NCBI GenBank assembly: GCA_030765065.1
Contig: CM060988.1
Location: forward strand, 176,555,065 to 176,619,064
Direction: 5' to 3'
Source: Deroplatys truncata
Taxonomy: Eukaryota > Arthropoda > Insecta > Mantodea > Mantidae
DNA length: 64,000 bases
Positions 1 through 11,128 of the stretch are shown piece by piece. Below the pieces are notes generated by a model, which was given only the letters and a program-made list of their open reading frames with translations, did not search any database and was not told the origin of the DNA. The position numbers and the translations under genes were made by a program. Each line of letters begins with the position of its first letter. Positions within the stretch are counted from its first letter, which is position 1.

Positions 1-460
1 ATGCTGGACAATAGTTCTTGATAAACATTGACTGCGTTTCCTATGAATGAATCAATGCTACATTCCATAGACCTCTGTGTCTAAATGAAATCATGCAAAA
101 CAATGAGGGAAGGAACAGAGGTACTTATGTAACATGCAGCGTTAACTGAGTTGTGAATGAACCTGAATTAGTTGACGCACTAAATCATATTTATGCAATA
201 CCTGGCTTGGTGCCTCACTCTCACATTTACCTAATCCGGCGACCAAAATATATAAAGCCAGCAGAAACAAGTCAGAACTTAAGACGTGATATAATACAGA
301 GCATGGAAATATTTGTTCTTTCCTTCCGTCTGTTGGTTTGTGTTTACGCAAGTCAAACTTGAGTTAAGAGCGTAGCTTACAGGTATACCGTATGACTAAA
401 TTTCAGAATATGGACAAAAAATCCTTAGAAGAAAGTTTTCATCATGAAATATAGTTACAT
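1..460. other. unassigned AT-rich stretch
   Basis: No gene, repeat or RNA is recognised. Two short frames of 69 codons overlap on opposite strands without any family motif, so I do not treat them as genes. Confidence 0.5.
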
Positions 461-777
461 AAAAATCTGATGTGTTACACTCACATGACTTTCTCTACTC
501 TTATACAAACTATTTTTACAAACGCTTATTCTCCATATGCTTCATGTTAATCGAGATATCGAGATGTTAATCTTGCTGCTAATTTTCTTGTAGATGCAAG
601 GGGAATTGGTAGGCTTTAAGCGAGTCAAATATTTTAAGAGCTGGTTGCTATGTGGAGCATTTCATTCTCTTTGTATGTCCAGGGCATAAAAACAAATAAC
701 GAATTTCCATTTGAGAAAAAGTAAAAGTATTGGAAAGTTTAGGGGAATAACAAGCAATATCTCGAAAATGGTTCACT

Positions 778-778
<1 letters not shown>

Positions 779-808
<30 letters not shown>
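779..808 (+). repeat. poly(A) tract, 30 A
   Basis: Uninterrupted A run inside R1 copy 1, at a site where other copies have 4-9 A. It is a local mononucleotide expansion, or an assembly-sensitive site, and not an mRNA tail. Confidence 0.9.
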
Positions 809-811
<3 letters not shown>

Positions 812-1165
812 GTATGACAAATTGTGTATTTTAACGCGATCTACATTTTTTGTGTAGTAAACTTTTGTCTATCTCTTATGGTTTACTAGTTATACAACAG
901 TCATTCACAATGAATAATACTTTTGGAGATATTCCCAGAAAAATTGAGATATATATTTCATTTGTCATGAAAATATCTTAAACATATGATATTTTAATCA
1001 AAATCGTTAGAGCCATTTTTGAGAAATTAAAATTTTCGAAAAATGTTCCATGTAAAGGGTAATCTGGGGTGGGGGGATTTTCTTGAAAACCTCTGGAAGA
1101 TACTGAACCTAAATACCAAGCTTGGTGTTTATCCGACTGTTCGTTTCGAGTTATGCTGTTCACAG

Positions 1166-1187
1166 ACACACACACACACACACACAC
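1166..1187 (+). repeat. (CA)11 microsatellite in R1 copy 1
   Basis: Pure CA dinucleotide tract at the position where every R1 copy carries CA or CAGA repeats, between the TGCTGTTCACAGA segment and GGACATGTTTCC. Confidence 0.9.
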
Positions 1188-1323
1188 GGACATGTTTCCA
1201 AAAATGTCTTTTTTGGATTCAGGGTATCTCAAAACATATATTTCCGGTGAAATCTCGGTATCGAATTTTTGGGTGGAATACAATACTTCCCCTACTTACT
1301 ATACGTAGTAGAGAAAGTAAAAA

Positions 1324-2630
1324 GGGAAGCAAATAAATTATTATTGTTATTAACCTTGAATAACAATAGTGGATATATAAACGGTGGCATTATCAAGATA
1401 GAAACACATTTCTGCCAATTTGAGAATGTCAAATCGGAACAATTTCGAAATTAGCATATAATACAAAAGTGGTACATGTGTTTATACACAGAAAACTACT
1501 GATAACACAATTCAGTGAACAGCATAATCGCCTACACAGTATTTTATAATGTGAGTATCGAGAAATATAGATATCGTCCCATCCATAGTTCTAGCAATAG
1601 TCGTCGTCGGCGTTCCGTAATTGTCGCAAAAAAAATCCTATTTCTTCTTGTTCTGTGACCTTAAACAAATACATAAAAAAAAGCTTTCAACCAAGAATGC
1701 TTCACCTACAAAACTGCAAGAACTAACATGTCTTATGTCTCCGATATTATAGGAATTCACATATTCCAACAGATTTCTACCTGCTATGATTCAGTAGGAA
1801 TTCACAGCGACCCCTAATTCTAAGTAAAGGAAGTAACAGAATTGCTGAAAATAAAGCGTCATCGTGCTGATATAATGGTATCTGAACAGGCCCGGCTCAC
1901 GTAAATGAAGCACTTCGTAAACCATCGCTTCGCAGGTGGTATCCGCTGAAGTTTCCTAAGCGGCTTTCCTTCCCACGCGATAGTTATTTTTGAGTTGAAA
2001 ATTGTAAGATGTCTATTAATTATCTACAATTCCTTTCCTATTCCTTGCGGCCTCGTTTAAATCTCTCCTAAGCTGTATTCTTTCTCCCAATCCGCTTTCC
2101 TACAGAACTCTGCGGGAACCCAATATGCTTGCAAACATTTCAGGGAAATGTCAATAGCGAAATCACGTTCTAAAGAACACTCGTAACCTTTATAGCGTGA
2201 AATTAATGAGCTTCTTTAGCGATTTTTAACAACGTCGTCATAAGAAGCTAATGGTATCTTTAGATATGTATAAAAGTCGATGTGTATGTTTCTTATAGGC
2301 TCCTACACCATTGCAGCAATTTCGACCATTCTTTACCGCAAGAGTAAACATACTGTGGGGTAGTACCACAAAAAAAACACCCCCAGCGTAAGAGGGGTTG
2401 GAAAATGTTACGCTGGAAGAACTTTTACGATTCTCAGAATGTATGGGCCTGTTTTCTCAATACATTTATTGAAGAACAAAAAGCATACTTACCCTTCATT
2501 TTTATAGGAGCGGTAATGCAACAACCCACAACTAATGGAGGAGGCTCTTGGGAGAATTTTCAATACGAATGGGAAATTTGACGCACATATTCTTTACGAC
2601 AGAGTACAAATACGGCGAGGTTGCTATAAC
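1324..2630. other. unassigned stretch
   Basis: No coding family or known repeat recognised. A C-run/G-run stretch around 2371-2400 resembles the CCACCCC segments at 3511-3670 and may mark another small repeat. Confidence 0.45.
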
Positions 2631-3333
2631 AAAAAATTCTGATGTGTTACACTCACATGACTTTCTCTACTCTTTTACAAACTATTTTTACAAACGCTTA
2701 TTCTGCATATGCTTCATGTTAATCGAAGTGTTAATCTTATTGCTAATTTTCTTGTAGATGAAAGGGGAATTGCTAGGCTTTAAGCGATAGTAAAATATTT
2801 TAAAAGCTGGTTGCTATGTGGAGTATTTCATTCTCTTTGCATTAACAGGACAAAAAATGAACAACGAATTTGAGAAAAAGTATAAGTATTGGAAAATTTA
2901 AGGGAATAACAAGCAATATCTCGAAAATGGTTCACTCAACAGAAAAAAATGTATTTGACATGAATTGTGTATTTTAACGCGATCTACATTTTTTGTGTAG
3001 TAAAATTTTGTCTATCTTTTATGGTTTACCAGTTATGCAAAAGTCCTTCACAATGACGAATACTTTTTGAGACATTCCCAGAAAATTCGAGATATACATT
3101 TCATTTGTCTGAAAAATATCTTAAACATATGATATTTTAATCAAAATCGTTAAGAGCCATTTTTGAGAAAATTAAACGTTTTGAAAAATGTTCCATGTAA
3201 AGGGTAATGTGGGGTGGGGGGATTTGGTTGAAAGCTTTCGTGTCGCATCTCTGGAAGATACTGAACCTAAATACCAAGTTTGGTGTTTATCCGACTGTTC
3301 GTTTCTGAGTTATGCTGTTCACAGACACAGACA

Positions 3334-3376
<43 letters not shown>

Positions 3377-3511
3377 GGACATGTTTCCAAAAATGCTTTT
3401 TTATATTCAGGGGGTCTCAAAACATACATTTCCGGTGAAATCTCGGTATCGAATTTTTGGGTGGAATACAATACTTCCCCTACTTACTATACATAGTAGA
3501 GAAAGTAAAAA
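2631..3511 (+). repeat. R1 repeat, copy 2
   Basis: Full-length R1 with the same left palindrome, internal CA tract (3335-3372, about 19 units) and right hairpin. The hairpin here reads ACATAG instead of ACGTAG. The copy carries a 102-codon version of the R1 frame that begins MFHVKGN; the CA expansion contributes a His-Thr run. Confidence 0.85.
3335..3372 (+). repeat. (AC)19 microsatellite in R1 copy 2
   Basis: Longest AC tract in the left half of the window, at the homologous R1 position. It is preceded by a short CAGA-type variant segment. Confidence 0.9.
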
Positions 3512-3669
3512 CCACCCCAACTAATGTGGGGGCGGAAACTGCTCGGCGGGAAGCTATATTAAGATTTTCTAGCTTTCACACCTACTTTTCGTGAAGTAGA
3601 AACACAGCCATGTTTTGTTCATTCTTTTAGGGGTGTTGTAACAAAAACCACCCCCCAATGTTAAAGGGG
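3512..3669. other. paired CCACCCC/GGGGG hairpin segments
   Basis: Two short C-run/G-run segments (3511-3535 and 3642-3673) flank an AT-rich block. The first abuts the R1 right end and can fold as CCACCCC with GGGGGCGG. Function unknown. Confidence 0.35.
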
Positions 3670-3921
3670 GTAGAAAATTGATTTCAGGTCGAAGGATTAC
3701 CCGGAGCCGAAGCTCCCCTTCTTTAACCAAGGAAAGGTGTCATCCGAGTGGCTCCTCCTCTCCTTGAGGCTATCCATTAGGGCAACACCTAGAAGCAAAA
3801 AAGCCTTCCCCCGCTCACGCGGGGACGGAAGTGGATACGCCACTTACGAGCGTCAGCCCCAGAGAAAAAAGTCCTGGCTGAGGGGCTGCTGTCGACATCA
3901 CCATAGGTTGTACCGCCACGG
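3670..3921 (-). repeat. GC-rich SINE-A body fragment
   Basis: Reverse-strand relative of the tail of the long SINE-A at 22703-23390. The shared landmark is GGAGCCGAAGCTCCCC, the complement of the GGGGAGCTTCGGCTCC stretch near 23344. Base composition is far richer in GC than the flanks. Confidence 0.65.
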
Positions 3922-3922
3922 G

Positions 3923-3963
<41 letters not shown>
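3922..3963 (+). repeat. (ATT)14 microsatellite
   Basis: Pure ATT trinucleotide run at the junction between the GC-rich SINE body and R1-old sequence. Confidence 0.9.
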
Positions 3964-3965
<2 letters not shown>

Positions 3966-4218
3966 TGCCAAAGATGCTACACACAGATTTTCAAGAAAAG
4001 CCCTACCTCTACTACGCTTTACATGGAAGGTTTTTTTTTCCCCTCAAAATTCGCTCTAACGATTTTGATTAAAATACCATATATTAATGACAAAATAAAA
4101 TGCGTATCTTCAATTTTCTGGGAATAGCCTGCGAGGTCCTTTTCATTTAGAAGGTATTTTGTATAATCTTGTATAACTGGTAAACGTTACCTAAGCGTTA
4201 GACGAAAGCTTACTGTAG
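3964..4218 (-). repeat. R1-old, left half of an interrupted copy
   Basis: Diverged R1 relative in reverse orientation, recognised by TTTTCAAGAAAA, TTTACATGGAA, CTAACGATTTTGATTAAAAT and TTTTCTGGGAAT in R1 order. It stops inside the A run where R1 copy 3 begins and resumes at 5132. Confidence 0.75.
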
Positions 4219-5131
4219 AAAAAATCTGATGTGTTACACTCACATGACTTTCTCTACTCTTGTACAAACTATTTTTACAAACGCTTATTCTCCATCTACT
4301 TCATCTTAATCGAGATAAACATTTGCAGAGTCTATCTTATTGCTAATTTTCTTGTAGATGTAAGGGGAATATATATTTACAAGGGCAATATAGAAATGCA
4401 GTAGCCTTTAAGCACATACATATCTCTTAATAGCTGGTTGCTAGGTGCAGCACCATTCCCTTTCCCACAGATTAATACTCTTTGCATATCCAAGACAAAA
4501 AATGAATAAAGAATTCCCATTTGAGAAAATAAGTACTCAAAAATTTAAGGGAATAACAAGCAGTATCTCGAAAATGGTTCACTCAACAAAAAAAATGTAT
4601 ATGACATAAATTGTGTATTTTAAAGCGATCTACATTTTTTGTGTAGTAAAAGTTTGTCTATCTCTTATGGTTTACCAGTTATGCAAACGTCGTTCATAAT
4701 GAAGAATACTTTTGGAGACATTCCCAGAAAATTCAAGATATTCATTTTATTTGTCATAAAAATATCTTAAACATATGATATTGCAATCGAAATCGTTAGA
4801 GCCGTTGTTGAGAAAATTAACATTTTCGAAAAATCTTCCATGTAAAGGGTAGTCTGGGGTGGGGGGATTTTCTTGAAAACCTTCGTGTCGCATCTCTGGA
4901 AGATACTGAACCTAAATACCAAGTTTGGTGTTTATCCGACTGGTCGTTTCTGAGTTATGCTGTTCACAGACAGACACACAGACAGACATACACACGGACA
5001 TGTTTCCAAAAATGCTTATTTTGGATTCAGGGGATCTCAAAACACCTATTTCCGGTGAAATCTCGTTATCGAATTTTTGGGTGGAATACAATACTTCCCC
5101 TACTTACTATACGTAGTAGAGAAAGTAAAAA
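4219..5131 (+). repeat. R1 repeat, copy 3 (nested)
   Basis: Full R1 unit inserted into the A run of an older reverse-oriented R1 relative. That run is intact in the related sequence near 14397. Six A precede the element and five follow it, so either a short A-run duplication or A-run ends are possible. The CA tract is replaced by CAGA/CACA repeats. Confidence 0.85.
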
Positions 5132-5440
5132 TGCAGGTCCCTTTAAAATACACAATTTCTTTCAAGTAACTTTTTTTTTTGTGGTATAAGCCATTTTCGA
5201 GATATCCGTTATTAAATGGTTCGAAATGTTCAATATTTTGTCACTTTTTTGAAGTCTTGTCGATTTCCAGTTGTTTTTCCCGATTGCACGGAAACAGTAT
5301 GGAATTTTAAGGCCAGCATATTGAGTCAAGTTCTAAAACATTTGACTATCGCTGTTCCCTTTGTATCTCTAACGAAATGTATAATTTAGCTACTTCTGCA
5401 AAGGTTTATCTCAATTAAAATGAAGTAGACAGAAAAATAA
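5132..5440 (-). repeat. R1-old, right half of an interrupted copy
   Basis: Continues the copy broken by R1 copy 3. Landmarks are the TTTAAAATACACAATTT block, GGTATAAGCCATTTTCGAG, GGAAACAGTATGGAATTTTA, and the TATCGCTGTTCCCTTTGTAT segment typical of R1-old. Confidence 0.7.
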
Positions 5441-5829
5441 GCTTTCATAATAAGGCAGTATTTTTAACACTTAAATGATTTCAGTTAAATTATATAATAT
5501 GTAAATTCAATAACAGCCCGCATTGAAGCAATATGTGTATGTAATAATTTGCAAAATGTATATAACAGTCATTGCATATGCTTATATTACTGTATACATG
5601 TTCAATAATGTTATGTGAATATATTACGTAATTTAATAATGTAGGAGCTGTGAGAATAATATGTTAAACGTTGCTAACAATGAGGTAACAATGAGGTAAC
5701 CTTGAGGCAAATAATGAGTGAGTTTAACAATACTACTTCTGATTCTTGGAAGCAATAATGTAATTTTAGTGACAGTTTATAAAATAGCCAATCAACAACC
5801 AGAAAAATCTTCAGTTAAATGAAGGTATT
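5441..5829. other. unassigned AT-rich stretch
   Basis: No gene or known repeat. It continues at 6064 once the SINE-B insertion is removed. Confidence 0.45.
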
Positions 5830-6063
5830 CTATTGGAGTAAAAAAAAAAATTGAGTTTTATTTATGGACGCTCTTTAACTACTATGGTTCTTAGCGTCCC
5901 AGTCTATATTGGGCGTGAAACACCTGTAATTTTGCTCAGAGGCCTCTATCAGGCTTGAGGTTCTTTTACGTGCCGTAAATCTACGACACGGGACCACCGG
6001 CTTTACTTCCCTTCCGAAGGAAGCCGTGCTAACGATTTTTTACGCCCGAAAACTATTGGAGTA
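5830..6063 (-). mobile_element. SINE-B, 3' part, with 11-bp TSD
   Basis: Reverse copy of a SINE whose sense strand ends in AATAAAACTCAATTT. The exact duplication CTATTGGAGTA flanks it at 5830-5840 and 6053-6063. The body shows the palindromic CGTAAATCTACGACACGG block and CTTCCCTTCCGAAGG. The tRNA-like head is missing, as expected for a 5'-truncated insert. Confidence 0.85.
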
Positions 6064-7265
6064 GGATTAGCCAATCAGAAACTGAAAAGGAGAAAATTTT
6101 ACAAATTTAGAGTTCAGTTGCCTGCAGACAGTGATTGTAACCAGACGCAAAAAGTGTCCTGAAGAAATTTAATAGTGTTCGTGTGAGACGAAAAATAAGT
6201 TACGTGTTGAAAAGTATAATTAATTAATAAAAAGAATCTCACAGCTCTCTATATCAGTGAAGTGTTATTTAAATCGTATCAAGTATTAATAAAAGGAGTG
6301 AAATAAAATAATAGTCTGTGTAAGCCTACATTCTTGTCGCATCACAACCCTGCTAAGGGAAACGTGTCTCTAGCAATAATACTGACGCAGCCGAGGCAAA
6401 CATAAATATTTCATACTTAAAGAAACAAATTACAAAGTTAATATTTTTAAACTTGTGGCAAAGGCCACCTGAAAGTACATTTAGGGCGAAGGTTACCGGA
6501 AACTGTTTACTATACGTGCGGTTGCACCTACTACAAGTTCGGCTCCCCAACAGTTGAAATATAATACAACTCCTTCAATACAAACTACTTCAAATTGACG
6601 CCCAAAGCGTGGTGCAAATAACCTAACAAACCACCTACTTCAATAAGAATAATTTGTATCTACTACCAAACGATAGAGAGTAAAGAACAAGCCCAGCGGA
6701 GGCACAACAGGTCTTAAAATCTTTTTTCTCTCTCTCAACAGTATTGCCCAATTGTAAAAAGGCTATGGCCATAACCTAACATTGCAATAGAAGTGTCTGT
6801 AACGGCACAGTGAAAATTCATTTTCATGAAGACAGTGTTCCAGGTAATGGGTCCGGCTGTGGCGACGTGAAAAATACGAGAGCTGCTCTGTAACCCCGCG
6901 CATTAGAAGAGCCGAGTGGATTTGTACACTCGTGGCGTGAAACACATAGACCAAGGAACCGTTGCGCCGAGGCAATACACGGCTATGCAACCAGGGCAAG
7001 ATTTCTCAGTATTGTGGTTTGCGAGTATAAAGCCCATGCAGAGGTGGGAAAAACTGTTACTGTTACAGTTCCCACATTTCCAGTTCCAAAATATACTAGG
7101 TTCCAAATAACCGTTCGAAAAAAAAAGTGTCGAATACGTCCAAGAGTGTTTACATATAACCGTTACGGCAAAATACTCTTGGTCAACTGTTACGTGACTG
7201 ATTTGGGTTCTCTAGTATCAAGTTGCAATTCTTGTAAATTATGTTTCAACAACAGTTTCGACCAA
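6064..7265. other. unassigned stretch
   Basis: No supported gene. The only frames (up to 84 codons) overlap each other on both strands. A CCAAT-like GCCAATCAG near 6070 and TTCAGTT near 6112 are weak promoter-like words without a TATA box or a downstream gene. Confidence 0.45.
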
Positions 7266-7276
7266 TAGTAGTAGTA

Positions 7277-7336
<60 letters not shown>

Positions 7337-7337
7337 G
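7266..7337 (+). repeat. (AGT)n(AAT)n microsatellite
   Basis: About 24 trinucleotide units, a few AGT units followed by AAT. The word TAGGTTCCAAATAACC follows the array, and a near-identical GGTTCCAAATAACCGTTC lies at about 7100, so a local duplication preceded or accompanied the expansion. Confidence 0.9.
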
Positions 7338-8086
7338 GTTCCAAATAACCATTCCATTACAACAGTCAAGTATGTCCACAAGTATTTGCTGTAACAGCAA
7401 GACACTGTTGCACTTTTACTTGACCCACTCAGGTTCTTTCGTTCAATTCGTGATTCTTCGTTGCGATATCCAAAGACGATACTCTCCTCCCTTCCTCCGC
7501 GAGCTCCTGAGCATCTGTTAACAATGCATCTCTATCATACATCTATAGCACTTGACTCCAGTTAAAGCAATTCGCATCCATTATCGCAGTGACCGTCTTG
7601 CATCAATCAGTTGCCATGACTACGGATTCCAAAATGTCATCTATGGTAATTGTCTTTCACATGTGCATCGCTAGATGCTCAACAACGTAATTAAATCTCA
7701 TTGGCCGTAAGATTTGAGCAAACGTTGTCCTATATTGAAACTTGGAAGCAGGAACGCCTACAATGTTGTTGAAATGTAATGAACTCTCTGTGATCAGGGC
7801 GTTACTTTAAGACACAATTATAAATATACTCGAACGATCGCGTCAGTCAAATTAGGAGGATTGGCATATTCATCTTGAGCATTCTCTCGAGAATTATGCT
7901 ATCGGTTGTCCTTTATACGTTTGTACCTCTCAAACGGAATCGGAAATAGGTAATTTATTCTCGAGAAAACGAGCAAAAAGCGAAAAGTTTCGTTAATTGA
8001 TTCAACAGCATACGGTGGCAGTAAAATTAAAATTCTATTAGACGAACACTTTCTGATTTACCGCGAAAAAATTGAGTCCGCTGGGG
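7338..8086. other. unassigned stretch
   Basis: No gene, RNA or repeat family recognised on either strand. Confidence 0.45.
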
Positions 8087-8236
8087 AGTATGAAGTGGTG
8101 CCGGCATGTTGCTATGGTTGCAGCGAATTTCCGTGGTTGAAATCCCGGCTATGGCACTGAATTTTTTGTCTGGTTCTACCTTTCCAATATAATTAATTTT
8201 TACTACGCAACTGTGCAAATTTGGTTTTATTGAATC
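8087..8236 (+). mobile_element. SINE-C copy, degenerate
   Basis: Shares with the intact SINE-C at 13094-13313 the order GCCGGCATGTTGC, CCGTGGTTGAAATCCCGGCT, ATGGCACTGAATTTTTT, TTCTACCTTTCC and ATAATTAATTTTTACTACG. The tRNA-like head is shortened: most of the D-arm and anticodon-arm equivalent is missing. The RNA polymerase III B-box equivalent is GTTGAAATCC. Confidence 0.65.
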
Positions 8237-8632
8237 GCCCTGTATAAAAGGTACACGTTCATAAGCGAAAATGTGAAACGAAAAGCAAAATATGAAACGA
8301 GAAAAGGAACGAAAGATAATATATATGAAAAGTCAAAGAAAATCCAAGGGTATATCGGTTTAAGGTGCATACTCTTTGAAGCGGCCGGGACCGGCTCTAT
8401 ACCCTGTAATAACACTGTAACCTGCCAACTCGCACAGACATATTAACACTTTTCTCTGTCTTTGTTCTCTTCTACAAACTGACACTTTGTACCGAGGCAT
8501 TCCCCTTTTGTTGCTGCCATCAAAGTCAATACTCGGGGCTCACTGTCCCCTCACTCACATTTTTACTGCTCCCAGAATGTATTACCCCCAGGTTGCTCTT
8601 CAGGTGCCTATAAATTAGAAACTGTATTAAAT
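8237..8632. other. unassigned stretch
   Basis: Nothing recognised. A G/C-rich word near 8380 looks faintly tRNA-like, but no arms fold convincingly. Confidence 0.4.
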
Positions 8633-8697
8633 TAAATAGATAGACAGATAGAAATAGATAGGTATAGATATAGACAGATTATAGATAGATAAATGAA
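8633..8697 (+). repeat. imperfect (GATA)n tract
   Basis: Interrupted run of GATA/GACA units (ATAGATAGACAGATAG and variants). Confidence 0.8.
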
Positions 8698-9185
8698 AGA
8701 CCAATGAAAGGAAGGGGCACCTCGATCCAACGCAGATCGTTTTTGGCTTATCACCTCCAGGAGGAACGGATGAGGTGAAAGAAGCACAGTAGGCTATAGA
8801 TCACAGGCGGGGTGCTCAGAGAAGGCTTCCCTCTGGCGGAACCGGTGAGAATCAATCCGCGTGAGGTGGCTCAGAGAAGGCAGGACCGAGAACAACTTTT
8901 CAACCAGCAAGCATCTGCTCACATAACAAATCCTAAAATAACAAATATCTGATATAGCCCAAATTACGCCATAATTTCCGAAAGCTACCATTTTTTCCTC
9001 TTTCATGGGAAATAACATGTGAAATTATACCAAATCCCGGCAAATTAAAATGTAAACTGCACAGCCCCTAAGAAGCCTAACTAAAACATGAAGGGGGAAG
9101 CGAAATGATAGGAAATGAGGGAAAGGAAATTCGTGGTAGAAGAGAAACCATACCAGCATTCGCCTAGCTAACCGGGAAAGCCACG
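8698..9185 (-). mobile_element. SINE-A, reverse, head truncated
   Basis: Body matches other reverse SINE-A copies: GGAGGAACGGATGAGGTGAA, GAAATGAGGGAAAGGAA, GTGGTAGAAGAGAAACC, CATTCGCCTAGCTAACC and AAGCCACGAAAAAC. The tRNA-like head that should follow is absent, so this insert is 5'-truncated. Confidence 0.7.
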
Positions 9186-9480
9186 AAAAACTAAATAGAT
9201 AGATGACGCGTTTTTATTGGTGTCAAATTATTATACAAATACTAGTGCAAGGGTCATTGAATGTACATGATAATATTAAAGATACATGTTAAATGTGAAG
9301 AAAAGAAAGAAGAAAGAAACAGACAAATTCTCTTTGGTTAGCTGCACAAATTTGATCTTCGCAGACTTAAGCCAGTAAATTACCAATGTTTTGCCAGTAG
9401 ATCCCATCATGCCAATCTTCTCCTAGCTGAACTGAAAAATAATTTTCCTGTAAATTTAATTTTTCGCTGGTTCTTCCGCA
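9186..9480. other. unassigned stretch
   Basis: No gene or repeat recognised. Confidence 0.4.
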
Positions 9481-9903
9481 GTACACATTCCGCCCCGTAA
9501 GGGAGGGGGCGTCTGACCCCTTCAGCTGCCGTGGTGCGTGCTCTGCGTACCCATAGCACTCGTAATATATCTGACGTTATTAGAGCTACGTCGGACCGAA
9601 CGTCTGAGCACCTCCCCTAAGGGAGTTGTTCGGATTGGGTTGGACTCGGGGAGGCAATGGTTTCCTATACCCATGGGAGATTGAGTACGTATGGGCGATG
9701 ACGTCCAGGCGGGGTTGTGAGACGTCTCAAGGTACTCCGGATAGCCGGTAGACAGGTTCTCGGCAGCCTTCACCGATGGGGTTGACGCGCTTAATGGGTA
9801 TCCATTTCCGTCCCTTTGCGAGCAGGGGGAGGGTCACTCGGATAACGCCTTCCTCTGGATCTCGTGGGGGCTGTGGCTCCCCGTAGACTGTGCACATTCC
9901 GCC
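9481..9903 (+). mobile_element. GC-rich SINE-A body unit with 14-bp flanking repeat
   Basis: Homologous to 22900-23370 (shared CTTCAGCTGCCGTGGTGCG, TTCGGATTGGGTTGGACTCG and CCCATGGGAGATTG). It is flanked by GTACACATTCCGCC (9481-9494) and GTGCACATTCCGCC (9890-9903), which differ at one base and are a probable target-site duplication. No head is present, so it is a 5'-truncated insert or an independent unit. Confidence 0.7.
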
Positions 9904-10149
9904 AAAATATGTACCCATTCTTCAATGGGCTCATTCTCCTGTCAGAATCATCAGTCATTTTCTGTATACTCCAGTCTAAACCATGATATTCCTGGCGTTA
10001 CTCAGGCCAAGCATATGAGCCTCTTTACCCCAATTCAATATTAAAACATTTATACGCATACGATAAAACTCTTACCAAAATTCTTGTGATAATATCCCAT
10101 TTTGGATCGATAATTGAATCCAATTTTCTAGGCATATTGTGCTAAGTCG
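9904..10149. other. unassigned stretch
   Basis: Nothing recognised. Confidence 0.4.
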
Positions 10150-11128
10150 AGGGGGAAAAATTCTGTACTAGATTTACATGGGCTTCTCTACCCACTCCTA
10201 TAAAAGCGTATTCTTTTACTTAACTCATGTTAATAGAGAGAAACCTTCGCAGAATTAGTTTCACTATACCTTTCGTTATGTCCTTCGCCGTGGCACTGGG
10301 GCTAGAGTGTGGGACTGGTTTCCGGTTACGGATGCGCTCGCGTTCGATCCCACCCATGGATTGGGGATTTTAAGTCCCGGGTATAGGACCGGTGCCCACT
10401 CAGCATCGGGAGGAAACTGAGGAGCTACGATAGGCAGCGGTCCTAGTCTCGTGAGCTAACTTACCGGCTAGGGGATGCGTGATATTGGCTACATCACGTC
10501 CCCGTATCGGTTGGATGATCGTCCACCTCTGCCGTGCGTAAGTAGGCGTGAGGCCGGCAGTCGGTTTCGCAGGCCCAGGCTAGCGCCACAGGATCTATTA
10601 TTTATACCTTTCGTTATAGTTACAAAGTGGATAGAGGAAACCGAAGCGACATTGCCAGAAACAACTGCAGAGCGATAGCGCTTCAAAAGAAGTTACTAAA
10701 AGGATTAAACATTTTATAACCAATTTCTCGGAAGTGGTTGATGCCACAAAAAAGTTATTTGAAAAATTGTGTGTTTTATAAAAAATAAATTCAGAATGGA
10801 GAGGATCTAACAGATTACTCACAGAAAATTCAGGACACTACAGTTCATTAGTATGTATCTTAAATATAAAATCGTTGCACCCAGTTTTAAGAAGCTATAA
10901 AAATAAACGATTTCCATGAAAATTCTTACGTTGCATCTTCGGCACGCGCTGAACTTAGATACCAAGTTTGTTATTTATATGACTCCTGTTTTTTTTCCCT
11001 CGTTTGTTTACTTATGCTTTGAGACTTCAAAACGTGTATTTCAAGTGAAATTTAACTATCGAATTTTTATTGGAATCGAATGCAATACTTCTCTGCCTGC
11101 TATAGGTAGGTGGTAGAGTATGTAAAAA
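10150..11128 (+). repeat. R1-old copy interrupted by SINE-D
   Basis: Older R1 relative, read as 10150-10279 plus 10618-11128. It has the TTCTCTACCCACTCCTATA left region, AAACCTTCGCAGAA, a TTCGTTATAGTTACAAAG block split by the SINE, and the right end ATGCAATACTTCTCTGCC to GTAGAGTATGTAAAAA. No CA tract survives. Confidence 0.7.
10265..10617 (+). mobile_element. SINE-D with perfect 15-bp TSD
   Basis: The exact repeat TATACCTTTCGTTAT stands at 10265-10279 and 10603-10617 and brackets a 323-base unit. Its 5' part carries a pol III B-box-like GCGTTCGATCCCA, so it is tRNA-derived. The body holds GGTTGGATGATCGTCCACCT, which recurs at about 12674. It is inserted into R1-old. There is no poly(A) tail. 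Confidence 0.85.

Larger units (their letters stand above)
461..1323 (+). repeat. R1 repeat, copy 1 (full length)
   Basis: First of the dominant R1 copies. The left end reads TCTGATGTGTTACACTCACA after an A run. The motif ACTTTCTCTACT lies about 22 bases in, and its reverse complement AGTAGAGAAAGT forms the right end. A 30-base A run (779-808) and a (CA)11 tract (1166-1187) lie inside. The right end carries the hairpin CTACTTACTATACGTAGTAG. No transposase or replicase is encoded. A non-autonomous Helentron-like element is my best guess; a MITE-like element is the alternative. Confidence 0.85.

Noticed and set aside
5640-6330. Possible solo LTR starting TGTAGG and ending CCTACA
   Set aside because: The ends form TG...CA, but the flanks (TAATAA and TTCTT) are not duplicated and no polyadenylation or primer-binding context is seen.
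7190-7405. Tyr-rich reverse frame
   Set aside because: It is translation of the (AAT)n microsatellite.
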